Shown: piece after piece, positions 1 to 8,344 of the stretch | Numbering within the stretch: position 1 is the stretch's first letter | How the letters are laid out: each line of letters starts with the position of its first letter | Notes under the pieces: model-generated | The model's database searches: none | What the model was told of the DNA's origin: nothing | The model's input: the letters and a program-made list of their open reading frames with translations, nothing else | Made by a program: the position numbers and the translations under genes | Source of the DNA: Candidatus Ozemobacteraceae bacterium | Lineage (GTDB): Bacteria; Muiribacteriota; Ozemobacteria; Ozemobacterales; Ozemobacteraceae | Assembly (NCBI GenBank): GCA_035373905.1 | Contig: DAOSOK010000004.1 | Location: 1 to 64,000 of the forward strand | DNA length: 64,000 nt | Direction of reading: 5' to 3'

Positions 1-14
1 CCGTGTCCACTTTT

Positions 15-485
15 TCAAGTTGTCGTGAAAAGTACGCAAGATTCGGATGAACCCACCTTTTCACCTGCGCGGTGATCCTGTCGCATGAAGGCTTTCAAGG
101 TGTTCGTATACCTCCGGAAACCCTCGCAGAACTGTGTGCGACCGAGGCCATGAGGTGTTTGCTCTCGATACTCTTCCCAGAGCCCCTGGAGGGTCAGGTC
201 CTTGTCATTTCGGTATTCGAGATAGAGGGTGGGCCAATCCGGCGTGGGGATGGGGGGGCGCGCTCCTGGAACCGGAGGATACAACTGCTGTTCGAGGAGT
301 GTTTCATCCAGTGCCAGAGCGGCATCGATCGTCAGGCCGCTTGCCCTGAAGCGCCTGAGGCATTCGCCGACGGAGCTGTGAACGACTTTGCACGAAGCGG
401 CAACCTGACGCTGTGAAAGCCCGTGGAGAATTGTAAATCGCAAGATATCTTTAATCTTCCTCATCGAAAGCCTTTCTGCTGCCAT
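15..485 (-). pseudogene. Truncated IS21-family transposase (IstA N-terminal part)
   Basis: The minus-strand reading frame starts at an ATG (485) preceded by an AAGGAG-type ribosome site and reads MAAERLSMRKIKDIL..., a helix-turn-helix N-terminus typical of IstA transposases of the IS21 family. It continues through the region that leads to the catalytic core, up to QDHRAGEK (about residue 140), where IstA normally continues into the DDE domain (V/FVDYAG). Here the frame diverges into about 15 unrelated residues and stops, so the catalytic domain is missing. No istB is present inside the window. The break is real in this sequence; whether it comes from a second insertion or a deletion is inference. 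Not expected to be functional. Confidence 0.75.
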
Positions 486-685
486 ATGTTCTTCGTCTCC
501 TTTCGTGGGGACGAGAATGATAGCAACTGAACCAGTTCGATGGGGTGCGGGGCACGAAAACCAGCCAGGAGAGGATTTTTTGAGAAGGAAAGGGATGGGG
601 CCGGGAAGGGAAAACCAAGAGCTGGTTTTCCCTTCTCCGGAAAGAACATTCGAAACATCTCGTAATATCCGCATCACAACTGGTT

Positions 686-842
686 ATCCGGCATGTCGGC
701 CACCCAATCCGGGAAGTCGGCCAGTGTATCCGGCCTACACCGGATACCTGGCCAACTTCGTGCCGGATGGAGTGGCCGACTTCCACCGGACAAAGTGGCC
801 GACATCAACCGGATGAACTGGCCGACATTAACCGGATAACAC
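686..842. repeat. Tandem end repeats of the IS21-type element
   Basis: Five to six imperfect copies of a roughly 22-bp unit (on the minus strand YATCCGG-N5-GTCGGCCA) are arranged head to tail upstream of the istA remnant. IS21-family elements carry such multiple transposase-binding repeats near their ends. The outermost copy ends at about 842 with TGTTATCCGG read on the minus strand, which would be the left tip of the element. The other end is not visible. The copies differ from one another, as expected for an old element. Confidence 0.65.
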
Positions 843-984
843 ATTTCCAGCAGAAGCACATGAAAAGAGGTGTAACGAAATCGAAGTTTACAAGGTATTC
901 TGAAGTGGGCTGCAAAAATGGGAATGAACCGGAAGGCAGTATCCGGCGTTCTGGATAGGCACATGGTATTCAATGAATGAAAAC

Positions 985-1013
985 TTGACAGTTATGAGCG
1001 TATGATCTTAAAT
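985..1013 (+). promoter_or_regulatory. Probable sigma-70 type promoter for the secreted-protein/pseudopilin operon
   Basis: A perfect -35 TTGACA (985-990) is followed after 17 bases by TTAAAT (1008-1013), a 4/6 match to the -10 consensus. It lies about 90 bases before the first gene of the operon. The flanking stretch 843-1102 otherwise contains no convincing gene. Confidence 0.45.
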
Positions 1014-1102
1014 GAAGGTAGCGAGCGATCTTCGGAACGAGTGCCTCGCCTATCGATTGAATGCCGATATAAGAATTCATTTCTATGGTGGAGGAGAATG
1101 CC

Positions 1103-2377
1103 GTGAGAAACATGTTGATGCTTGGTGTCCTCGTGTGTGGTCTTCTTGTGCAGGCCGACACGTGCCGTGCGGCCGAAGCGGCTACCGGGATGCAACCTGC
1201 GGCAGGAGCGACGACCCCGGCGATCCAGAGTCCCGAGATGAATCTCCAGTTCGACAACGCATTGCCCGCGAACTTCCGTGGCGGTGATCCCGACAGCACC
1301 GAAGTGCATGTTCTCGAAGATCAGCCCTACAAGCGGCAGGAGCACACTCTCCTGTATGAGGACACTCCGCAGGGAATGGGTGCGCCGGCAGGCGCGACGT
1401 TCGAGGGGCCGCCGACCATCAACTGGACGACGGACCGGGTCGGTGCCGATGGCTCGGTTCAGACCATTTCCAACGACAACAACAACAAGGCGACGAGCGA
1501 AAGCGAGTTTCCCGAGCCCGGAGAGTATCGGGTCGGCAACAGCGGCGCCCGCCAGGTCAGCGGCAGCGGCGGCGGTGCCTCGAACACGTCCGGAAGCGAG
1601 GGACAGTCGGCGTCGAGCGCCGGCTCTGGTACATCCGCAGGAACGGCGGGCAGCGCTGCAGCGGGCAGCCAGCGCGTGACGTCTACCCAGACGACCGGCG
1701 TGGTCTGCCATGACGTGACCAGCCCGAACGTGTGGGCCGTCTTCCAGGAAGCCGCCGGAAACACCCAGGCGGCGCTTGACGAGACCGAACTTCAGCAGAA
1801 GCTGAGCGAGCAGCTGCTCGCTGCCAAGGGGCAGTTCGACCCAGCGGCGCCCGTTTCCGACGCGCTGAAGGGCGCCAGCATGCTTGCGATTTCCGAGTTT
1901 CCCGTCAACAGAAAGCCCGCCGAAAAGACGGCCGCCGTGGCCGTGAAGGGGCCCCTGTTCAACGAAGTCGGGAAAGACGAGACGAAGGTTGCCGCCACCG
2001 TCGCCATGAAGGTGCTCGATGCGGAAACGCAGACGCGCCTGACCGAAGTCGGCGCCACGAGCTCGCTCAAGGGTATTTTCGTCCGCCGGAACGTGCCATT
2101 CATCGTCGTTGCCCTCGCGACGGACAACGGCGACAAGTGCACGACCGCGGCCGGAGCCGTCTGCCGGATCGAAACGACGGACGGGACCGAAGTCGACAAA
2201 GACGATAGTTCGTACATGTTCCGCGTCCCGAACTATCCCCGGAATGAATATAAGGATCAGCCCGAATATCAGTTCGTGATGGAAGGCGCCGACAAGGACG
2301 GCAACAAGACCGTCGTTCGCCTGCCGCTGTATGTTGTCAATACGCAGATGGCCGTTGAAGGCGGCCGCAACGAATAA
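1103..2377 (+). CDS. Secreted protein of unknown function, first of a paralogous pair
   Basis: 424 residues. I chose the GTG at 1103 because a GGAGGAG ribosome site lies 6 bases before it; the in-frame ATG at 1085 would place that site inside the gene. The N-terminus is a clear signal peptide (RNMLMLGVLVCGLLVQA, then ADTCRAAEA). A Ser/Gly/Ala-rich linker (about residues 150-190) separates an N-terminal region from a C-terminal domain that begins at a CHDVTSPNVW segment and ends in a strand pattern GADKDGNKTVVRLPLY. The next gene has the same landmarks (DITPPV... and AADLAGNRQVLYIPI), so the two look like distant paralogues with an Ig-like domain. It is followed after 21 bases by its paralogue and then by three pseudopilin genes, suggesting an envelope or pilus-associated role. 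No named family recognised. Confidence 0.8.
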   Translation: MRNMLMLGVLVCGLLVQADTCRAAEAATGMQPAAGATTPAIQSPEMNLQFDNALPANFRGGDPDSTEVHVLEDQPYKRQEHTLLYEDTPQGMGAPAGATFEGPPTINWTTDRVGADGSVQTISNDNNNKATSESEFPEPGEYRVGNSGARQVSGSGGGASNTSGSEGQSASSAGSGTSAGTAGSAAAGSQRVTSTQTTGVVCHDVTSPNVWAVFQEAAGNTQAALDETELQQKLSEQLLAAKGQFDPAAPVSDALKGASMLAISEFPVNRKPAEKTAAVAVKGPLFNEVGKDETKVAATVAMKVLDAETQTRLTEVGATSSLKGIFVRRNVPFIVVALATDNGDKCTTAAGAVCRIETTDGTEVDKDDSSYMFRVPNYPRNEYKDQPEYQFVMEGADKDGNKTVVRLPLYVVNTQMAVEGGRNE

Positions 2378-2398
2378 CCGACGAACGAAAAGGGGAAC

Positions 2399-3433
2399 AT
2401 GTCGAAGATGCGTCCTGTTTCACTGATACTGGCTGTTGGTGTTGTGTTCTCGATCGCGGCCGCCGCTCCGGCCCAGGAGCCGGCGGCTGGGACCCAGCCC
2501 CCCATCATCGATACGTCCAAGACGCCCTGGCTCGAAGGGGTCACCATCCCGACGAAGCCGCCGCACGTCAGCCCGCTGGTGCCGGTCGACATCGCGGGGG
2601 AGGGCGGCAACCCTGTTCCTGCAACGATCAGCGAGGATATTCCGATCCTGCTGATGGCGAATTCCGAGATTTTCGGGGAAAAGCCGCCCGCCACCTGGAA
2701 TGGCACCGATCTCCCGGATGCAGAATGGACGGGGCGCGCGTCCGTACGCTGGTTTTTTGAGGACGTCGCCAAGAATCGCAGCATGCTTGCTTCTCTCACT
2801 GACGAGCTTCCTGAAAACCAGGTGAAGGTGATCCCGCTTGACCCGACGAAATCCGGAGCCGTCACGATCACGATCGCGAGGCCGATGAAATACCGCATCG
2901 CCGCCGACCGGTTCAGAACAACATTCGTGAACGCGAGTCGCAGCCTGTCCACTATCGTGACCGATATTACCCCCCCGGTGTGCGGCCTCGAGATCACTGC
3001 GGGCGGCGAATCGGGAACGGTGTATCCGGTCGAAAATCCGGTGCATGCATACCCGCTTCCGAAGCATGCCGATGTGATCTGCCGCGGCAAGCTGTTTGGA
3101 ACTGCCGGCGATGACGAGAGCGTGACCGTCGAAGGCCTCGAACTGGGAGCGCGGATGATCGTACCTGCAGAGCGAGCGACCCTGCGCCTCGCGAAAGAGG
3201 CCGTCGTCACGCTCAAGCCCCTGCTCCAGGATAACCAGCAGGTCGACGAAAAGACCGTGCGCTTCGGCCTCTGCGAGGGGACCGGGGAAAAGCCGGCTCT
3301 CGTCGGCCAGGAGAACCCGGCCGAGCTGAAGCTGGCCGAGGTGAAACTGCCGGAAAAGCCCTTCTTGTTCATCGAGGCTGCGGATCTCGCCGGAAACCGG
3401 CAGGTGCTCTATATTCCAATACAAATACAATAA
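2399..3433 (+). CDS. Secreted protein of unknown function, second of a paralogous pair
   Basis: 344 residues with a signal peptide (MSKMRPVSLILAVGVVFSIAA..., cleavage near APAQE). AAGGGGAA precedes the ATG. The mature protein has no transmembrane segment. A DITPPVCGLEI segment at about residue 195 and the C-terminal AADLAGNRQVLYIPI strands match the layout of the preceding protein, and 'D-x-T-x-P ... D-x-x-G-N' is typical of bacterial Ig-like folds. Several Cys residues could form a disulfide in the periplasm. It sits between its paralogue and a prepilin gene ten bases downstream. Function unknown; a role in assembling or loading a pseudopilus is inference from context only. Confidence 0.8.
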   Translation: MSKMRPVSLILAVGVVFSIAAAAPAQEPAAGTQPPIIDTSKTPWLEGVTIPTKPPHVSPLVPVDIAGEGGNPVPATISEDIPILLMANSEIFGEKPPATWNGTDLPDAEWTGRASVRWFFEDVAKNRSMLASLTDELPENQVKVIPLDPTKSGAVTITIARPMKYRIAADRFRTTFVNASRSLSTIVTDITPPVCGLEITAGGESGTVYPVENPVHAYPLPKHADVICRGKLFGTAGDDESVTVEGLELGARMIVPAERATLRLAKEAVVTLKPLLQDNQQVDEKTVRFGLCEGTGEKPALVGQENPAELKLAEVKLPEKPFLFIEAADLAGNRQVLYIPIQIQ

Positions 3434-3442
3434 CGGAGGTGC

Positions 3443-4207
3443 ATGCGGGGGGCGGCTGGGGGATTCACCTGCCGCCGGTCCTGCGCGAACATGGCGAAGG
3501 AATCGCACGGACGCCTGCCCCTTCATGCCGATATGCGAGGAGATGCCGGCCTGATTCGCGAAAGCGGGCCGGCCGTCCTCTCTCTGCCGCCCCGGCTCCG
3601 GAAGCCTGACCGGCACGGAATCACGTTCATCGAGATCATGATCGCGGTCCTGATCCTCGCGGCGCTCCTGCTTCCGGTCTATCAGTTCATGAACTCGGCC
3701 GTTCGCGAGACCGAGCGGTTCTACGCCGAGGCCGTCGCGATCTCGCAGGCGAAGTTCATCATGGATACCCTGATGTTCCAGATTCCGTGGCGGGCTATCC
3801 GGGCGGGCAATCCGGCCAGGTTCGAGGACCCGAAAGCCGTACCGGCCGTCCAGACGATTCTGAATGCGCTGATGCCGCGCCTATTTGGCTCCGGATACGA
3901 GGGTGGGACGGTCGGAAGCTATGTGGGCGACGGCCTACTCATGGACAAAAAGGGATTCCTGTACCGCATTCGCCTCAAATGCGTCGATCTTGACGAAGTG
4001 GAGTTTGCGATCGACATCCCCGGCAAAGGAATCAGCACCTTCATGCCGAACAAGCTGACCCCCAAGGATGCCGACGGCAAGTATTCCGTGATGAAGAAGC
4101 TCATGCTGGAGATCCGGTGGTCTCTCCACAAAGGCACCGACCCTCTCCAGGATCCCCAGGCGAAAGCCCTCCATCTTGTTGCGATTAAATCGCACCTGGA
4201 CGAATGA
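3443..4207 (+). CDS. Type IV pilin-like (PilV/GspI-type) pseudopilin with a very long leader
   Basis: 254 residues. The diagnostic prepilin motif HG|ITFIEIMIAVLIL is visible, with cleavage expected after Gly59 and Glu at mature position 5, followed by one hydrophobic helix. The leader would be 59 residues from the ATG at 3443 (GGAGGT is only 2 bases upstream), far longer than the usual 6-25; internal starts at 3491 or 3533 would shorten it but have no visible ribosome site. The C-terminal body is a mixed globular domain. Its stop overlaps the start of the PilX-like gene (ATGA), and a PilW-like gene follows, so this is one pseudopilin triad. Members of this class act as minor pilins that prime fibre assembly or as secretion pseudopilins. 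Confidence 0.82.
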   Translation: MRGAAGGFTCRRSCANMAKESHGRLPLHADMRGDAGLIRESGPAVLSLPPRLRKPDRHGITFIEIMIAVLILAALLLPVYQFMNSAVRETERFYAEAVAISQAKFIMDTLMFQIPWRAIRAGNPARFEDPKAVPAVQTILNALMPRLFGSGYEGGTVGSYVGDGLLMDKKGFLYRIRLKCVDLDEVEFAIDIPGKGISTFMPNKLTPKDADGKYSVMKKLMLEIRWSLHKGTDPLQDPQAKALHLVAIKSHLDE

Positions 4208-4755
4208 CGATGGAACGCCGGCGCAACGTGAAAAGCAGACGGGGAATGGCGGTGGCGGTGGTGCTCTTTTTTGCTGTTTCTATAATGCTATTTATGTATA
4301 TGCTGGTCGGCTCGAACACCAATCTTTCGCTGCAGAACAAGAAGACTCTCGGCCAGCTCCAGGCGTATTACCTCGCTCAGTCCGCCCTTCAGCACGTCAT
4401 GCTGAAGCTGCGATTCCTGCCGAAGGAGACCTACGAAGCCTTCGCGGCCGGGGCGACGGTTCCGTATCCCGATGTGGAAAGCGATCTCCACCCGCAACTC
4501 CGCCTGACGAAGCCTGCCGGGGAAAACTGGTCGCTCTATGCCTCCTCCGTCGACGATTCGTCGTGTCCCGTCGAGGGAAAATATCAACTCACATCGATTC
4601 GCCTCGACAGTTCGCTCGACGGGATGAGCATGGTTCAGGACGGATATGAACTGGAGGTGACCGCGACGGTGAAGGGAACGGGCGGCCTGACGCATACCGA
4701 CTCCGTGAAGGAGCAGATCATCATATCCCGATTTACCGGAGGCATCGGGCCATGA
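4204..4755 (+). CDS. PilX-like minor pilus protein
   Basis: 183 residues. The start overlaps the preceding stop by four bases. A basic N-terminus (MERRRNVKSRRG) leads into a single hydrophobic helix MAVAVVLFFAVSIMLFMYML, with no Glu at position 5, as in PilX-type proteins; the following QLQAYYLAQSALQHVMLKL is the typical 'YLAQSGLxxA' helix of that group. The rest is a small globular region. It lies between a PilV-like and a PilW-like gene and overlaps both, so translation is probably coupled. Likely a minor component at the tip of a type IV pilus or secretion pseudopilus; its exact partner system is not in the window. Confidence 0.75.
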   Translation: MTMERRRNVKSRRGMAVAVVLFFAVSIMLFMYMLVGSNTNLSLQNKKTLGQLQAYYLAQSALQHVMLKLRFLPKETYEAFAAGATVPYPDVESDLHPQLRLTKPAGENWSLYASSVDDSSCPVEGKYQLTSIRLDSSLDGMSMVQDGYELEVTATVKGTGGLTHTDSVKEQIIISRFTGGIGP

Positions 4756-5588
4756 ACCTGCATCCGGGAAGATGCTCGCCGGCCCGCGGCATGACGCTGA
4801 TGGAGGTCATGATCGCCGTCGCCCTCGTTTCCCTCGTGTTCGGGGTCGCATACCGGATCATGGACCAGGCCCGGCGGGAGTCGCGCAAGGGTTTCTGGCT
4901 CCAGAAGGCGATCACCGAACTGCGCAACGGAACCCGAGCGATCTCGATGCGTCTGAAAAAGACGAGTTATCCGACGACGATCGCCAGGTCCGGGGGGCGG
5001 CAGATCGTGGTTTCTTACAAGGAAAAGAGAACCTATGACCATTCGGGCCGCTTGCGGAACCTGGTCGTCAAAAGCTCGAACGCCATGGATCTTATGACGA
5101 AAACTGGCGTGGTGCGTTCGTCGGCTGCCGAGACCGTCTTGATGCGATTCCCCGTGTGCGTTCCCGAAATGGATATCGATTCATATACATCCGGCGTCGT
5201 CACGTGGATCGAGGTCGTCATGGGGCCCGGTCCCGACTTTCCCATCAACGGTCTTTCGCGTATTTTCCTCCGGGAACGTGACGAAGCCTACGACACCAGA
5301 GCGCTACCCGATCGGGCGTATGGCCTGTCGACGGCGTTTGACCCTGCCCTTGCTGTCGCGAGCAGGAAAATCCTCGTCGGCGACGTCGACCAGGTAAGGA
5401 TTGATACGTGGGCCATCGACGAGCTTTCCGGGGTCCACGTATCGAGCGCGGGCGCGGTTGGCACGACGACGAAAAAGAAATACCTCGTCTCGCTGCGGAT
5501 CGACTGCATGAACCCGATTGACAAGACGATGACGATAGGAGATCAGAGCTCCGTCACGGTGAACACCGACGTGGGACCCCTTCCGTAG
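4752..5588 (+). CDS. PilW/PulJ-type pseudopilin
   Basis: 278 residues. The prepilin motif ARG|MTLMEVMIAVALV gives cleavage after Gly13 and Glu at +5. The helix is followed by an ARRESRKGFWLQKAITELRN segment typical of PilW/GspJ proteins, then a beta-rich body containing repeated 'VxxVRIDTW' type strands. It overlaps the PilX-like gene by four bases and is the last gene of the operon. The residue before the cleavage site is Gly, as in the third cluster near 62446 but unlike the Ala seen in the cluster at 14653-15636. Confidence 0.82.
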   Translation: MNLHPGRCSPARGMTLMEVMIAVALVSLVFGVAYRIMDQARRESRKGFWLQKAITELRNGTRAISMRLKKTSYPTTIARSGGRQIVVSYKEKRTYDHSGRLRNLVVKSSNAMDLMTKTGVVRSSAAETVLMRFPVCVPEMDIDSYTSGVVTWIEVVMGPGPDFPINGLSRIFLRERDEAYDTRALPDRAYGLSTAFDPALAVASRKILVGDVDQVRIDTWAIDELSGVHVSSAGAVGTTTKKKYLVSLRIDCMNPIDKTMTIGDQSSVTVNTDVGPLP

Positions 5589-5659
5589 ATAATCTGAAAG
5601 GGTTTCCCTGTCATAGAAGCGGCGTCGAGAGGCGTCGAGCGCTTCAGCCATAAATGATG

Positions 5660-5741
5660 CCGAACCCGTCGAAGCGCAAGAGACTTCCGCCCCCCGGCGG
5701 GTTCGGGGACGACGAACTGCAGATATCGGGACGTTCGTCGT
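5660..5741. other. Two consecutive hairpins between convergent genes
   Basis: CCGAACCCG (5660-5668) pairs perfectly with CGGGTTCGG (5698-5706), and ACGACGAAC (5709-5717) pairs with GTTCGTCGT (5733-5741). Neither is followed by a T-run, so they are not standard intrinsic terminators. They fill the gap between the pseudopilin operon and the convergent thioredoxin gene and may limit read-through or stabilise 3' ends. Confidence 0.4.
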
Positions 5742-5751
5742 TCGATCGGTT

Positions 5752-6081
5752 TCAGGCCGTTGCTAGCAGGCAGCCATGGATCTCGTGGGCAAGGGCGTGT
5801 TTCTGCATGACTCCGACCTGCGTCTTGACGAGTTTTCCATCCCGGAAGAACGCCAGCGTCGGAATCGACATTACGCCGAACCGCACGGCCAGCTGCTGGT
5901 TCTCATCCACATTGACTTTGGCCACTTTCACTTTTCCTTCGAAATCTTTCGCGATTTCTTCGATGGTCGGGCCGAACGCCCGGCAGGGGCCGCACCAGGG
6001 GGCCCAGAAATCGACGACGACGGGGATGTTGCCCGCTGTTACTTCCTGATCGAAATTCGCCTGGGATAATTCGAGTGTCAT
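5752..6081 (-). CDS. trxA: Thioredoxin
   Basis: 109 residues, the usual length for thioredoxin. The redox-active WCGPC is at residues 29-33, preceded by VVVDFWAPW, and the cis-proline segment MSIPTLAFF is present near residue 75. AAAGGAG lies before the ATG. It reduces disulfides in cytoplasmic proteins with electrons from thioredoxin reductase. It stands alone on the minus strand, convergent with the pseudopilin operon. There are no unusual substitutions apart from Ala in place of the more common Lys after the active site (CRAFG). Confidence 0.95.
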   Translation of the reverse strand: MTLELSQANFDQEVTAGNIPVVVDFWAPWCGPCRAFGPTIEEIAKDFEGKVKVAKVNVDENQQLAVRFGVMSIPTLAFFRDGKLVKTQVGVMQKHALAHEIHGCLLATA

Positions 6082-6424
6082 AACGTGTCTCCTTTGTCAT
6101 GGTGGAATACTGTTCCGTATGCGGTGATGCGCCGCGGTGCTTCATTGACTCGGCAGAGCCGCGACAGAAGCCCAAATAGCAACAGGCGTGCCAGCTGTTG
6201 AAATCCTCGGTGCGATGCGATTTTCGAACGAGCGCGATGCGCCGGAGTCAGGCGAGTGCGCAGTATGTGCATAGATACCGTGTAGGTATTGCATGGTTCT
6301 GAATGCTGCCCGCGCGCGGATCGCGTCGAGGTTTTGCTGTCACGCCAGCTGGGCCGGGCTTGTGAAGCCAAACCCGAGCTCGGCAAAGGGGTGAGAGCTT
6401 TTCGTGCTTCGACAGACCCGCCAC
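6082..6424. other. Intergenic stretch without a recognisable gene
   Basis: Between the thioredoxin start and the small inverted-repeat element there is no open frame with a family signature or ribosome site. The part next to trxA must hold its promoter, but I could not identify convincing hexamers. Confidence 0.4.
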
Positions 6425-6572
6425 TATTGAGTTCTGCATATCAAAAACCAGCTTCATGTCTCCGTTCGTGCTGAGCTTGTCGAAGCACGAACAGCCACTT
6501 GCCGATGGTTCCTCATTTCGCCCTTCGACAGGCTCAGGGCGAACGGTTGGTTTCATTCTGCAGGACTCAATA
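6425..6572. repeat. MITE-like inverted-repeat element, copy 1
   Basis: 148 bp bounded by TATTGAGTTCTGCATA on the left and GCAGGACTCAATA on the right, which are inverted repeats of each other. A near-identical element lies at 48426-48574. TA at each tip could be the target duplication left by IS630/Tc1-type transposition. The interior holds the GTTCGTGCTGAGC..TGTCGAAGCACGAA palindrome and its partner TTCGACAGGCTCAGGGCGAAC, which also occurs alone at 8188-8277. It encodes no protein. Confidence 0.75.
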
Positions 6573-6696
6573 ATGGAAACGCGAAACGGCTTATCGTCTG
6601 CGGGAGTCGACAGACAGGCTGCATTGTCGTGATCGTGACGCCGGCAAGACTTTGAGAAATGCTTGGGATCAGCATGTCGTTGGACTTTGGCTGCCG

Positions 6697-6712
6697 TGGC
6701 ACGGTTTGTGCT
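6697..6712 (+). promoter_or_regulatory. Sigma-54 (-24/-12) promoter of the efflux operon
   Basis: TGGCACG-GTTT-GTGCT matches the sigma-54 consensus TGGCACG-N4-TTGCW at all but one conserved base, with the essential GG (6698-6699) and GC (6710-6711) exactly ten bases apart. It lies 64 bases before the tolC-type gene. Transcription from it would need an AAA+ activator, such as the NtrC-type protein encoded at 39295. Confidence 0.6.
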
Positions 6713-6775
6713 GATAGCGAAATCATGGTTATATAGGATCAGCTTCGAATCTCTAGAGGAATCCAGGAGGAAGTT

Positions 6776-8164
6776 ATGTCCCGTGTCGATCGCCTGTGTA
6801 TCGCCATGCTCTGTCTGACCTGCGTTTCAATGCCCGGTTTTGCCGCCGAGCCCCTGTCGATCGGCGAGGCCGTGAGAAAAGCCTTGGATCACAGCCCGGC
6901 ACTCGGCGCCGCACGGGAAGGCGAGAGCGTGGCGCGCGAAAAGATCGGCGAGGCCCGGGCGATGCGCGGCGTCAAAGTGACGGCCGGCGTGTCCGATACC
7001 CGGCTTGACAGCCCGATGATGGCCTTCGGGGCTCGTCTTGACCAGGGCCGCATCGCGATGGCCGACTTCCAGCCCGACCGGCTGAACGACCCCGATGCGG
7101 TGAACAACCTCAAGATCGGTGCGCAGGTCGTCCTGCCGCTCCATCTCGGCGGCATGGACCGCCACGCGGAGCGCGCGGCTCGGTTCGGCCTCGATGCGGC
7201 CGCGCAGGACACGGCGCACGCCTCTGAGGAGACGATTTTTCGCACGATCGACACGTATCTCGGGGTTGTGCTCGCCCGCGAGAGCCTTGCGGTGGCCGAG
7301 AAGGCTTGCGAGATGTCGGCCGAGAGCCTGAAGAATGCGCAGGCCGCCGTCGAAGCCCAGCGCGCCGTCGAGTCGGACTTCCTCCAGGCGAAGGTACACC
7401 ATTCCCAAAACCAGGAAACCAGCCTTCGGATGCAGAACCAGTATCGGCTCGCCCTCGAAGGCCTCGCCACGGTGATGGGCGTCGCCTCCGCTTCCGATTA
7501 CGAGTTGACCATGCCGTTGCTCCTGGAAGAATGCACTTCCTGCGGAGAGGAGCCCGCGGTGCTTCTGGATATCGCCCTGCGCAAGCGCCCCGATTATCTT
7601 GCCCTGCTGAAGCGCGCCGACGCCGTTGCGCAGAGCGAGCGCATGCACCGCGGCGCGGTCCGGCCCCACGTCGTGCTCGGCGCGGCGGCAGACCACAACC
7701 GCGACGGCTTCGACGGCGACGGCCACGGCAACAGCATGGTGTTCGCGCGCGTCGACTGGAATATCGCCGACGGCGGTGAAGCGAGCCACAAGGCCGCGGG
7801 GGCGAGGGCCCAGGCGCGCCAGCTCAGGCTGGCGGCGCAGGCCCTGAAGGACGGGATCCATCTCCAGATCCGTGAGGCCGTGACGAGTATCAACAACGCG
7901 CTCGAACGGATCAGGGTCAGTCGGGAAGCCGTGGAAAACAGCACCGAGTCCCTCCGCATCCTGCGCGACCGGTATACGGCGGGGCTGGCGATCATGAGCG
8001 ACCTGCTCGGGGCCGAGACCAGTCTCCTGTCGCACCGCATGAATCACCTGAAAGCGCTGTATGACTACTCGATCAGCCGAGCGCGCCTGAAGATGGCCCT
8101 CGGCGATCTCACGCTCGAGCGGTGCGCCCTGCTCCAGGACCAGGCGAATGCCGTTGAGAAGTGA
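6776..8164 (+). CDS. TolC-family outer-membrane efflux protein
   Basis: 462 residues with a signal peptide (LCIAMLCLTCVSMPGFA|AEP) and an AGGAGG ribosome site. LSIGEAVRKALDHSPALGAAREG at the mature N-terminus is the classic start of the outer membrane efflux protein (OEP) repeat, and a second copy begins near residue 240 (LLDIALRKRPDYLALL). Long helices with 'RVSREAVENSTESLRILRDRYTAG' follow, as in TolC periplasmic tunnels. It would form the trimeric outer-membrane exit duct for the MFP/RND pair encoded next. An inverted-repeat element separates it from the MFP gene. Confidence 0.9.
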   Translation: MSRVDRLCIAMLCLTCVSMPGFAAEPLSIGEAVRKALDHSPALGAAREGESVAREKIGEARAMRGVKVTAGVSDTRLDSPMMAFGARLDQGRIAMADFQPDRLNDPDAVNNLKIGAQVVLPLHLGGMDRHAERAARFGLDAAAQDTAHASEETIFRTIDTYLGVVLARESLAVAEKACEMSAESLKNAQAAVEAQRAVESDFLQAKVHHSQNQETSLRMQNQYRLALEGLATVMGVASASDYELTMPLLLEECTSCGEEPAVLLDIALRKRPDYLALLKRADAVAQSERMHRGAVRPHVVLGAAADHNRDGFDGDGHGNSMVFARVDWNIADGGEASHKAAGARAQARQLRLAAQALKDGIHLQIREAVTSINNALERIRVSREAVENSTESLRILRDRYTAGLAIMSDLLGAETSLLSHRMNHLKALYDYSISRARLKMALGDLTLERCALLQDQANAVEK

Positions 8165-8187
8165 ATCCGCAGATCATGAATCGCATT

Positions 8188-8277
8188 CCCGTTCGTGCTG
8201 AGCCTGTCGAAGCACGATAGGCTTTCGCCCCCTTCGACAGGCTCAGGACAGGCTTCGACAGGCTCAGGGCGAACGGG
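8188..8277. repeat. Intergenic palindrome inside the efflux operon
   Basis: Begins CCCGTTCGTGCTGAGCCTG and ends CAGGCTCAGGGCGAACGGG, so the ends pair; TTCGACAGGCTCAGG occurs twice in the right arm. The same core lies inside both MITE copies (6425-6572, 48426-48574) but here lacks their outer TTGAGTCCTGC ends. As RNA it would form a stable hairpin between the tolC-type and MFP genes, possibly affecting relative expression. It encodes no protein. Confidence 0.65.
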
Positions 8278-8344
8278 TGTTTTACACATATATCACATAG
8301 TGTATCAATAGACGGCTTGATGCCGTAAGACGGGAGAATATTGT

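Noticed and set aside
6706..6735. Sigma-70 style hexamers (TTGTGC / TATATA) before the tolC-type gene
   Set aside because: Poor hexamers that overlap a much better sigma-54 site.
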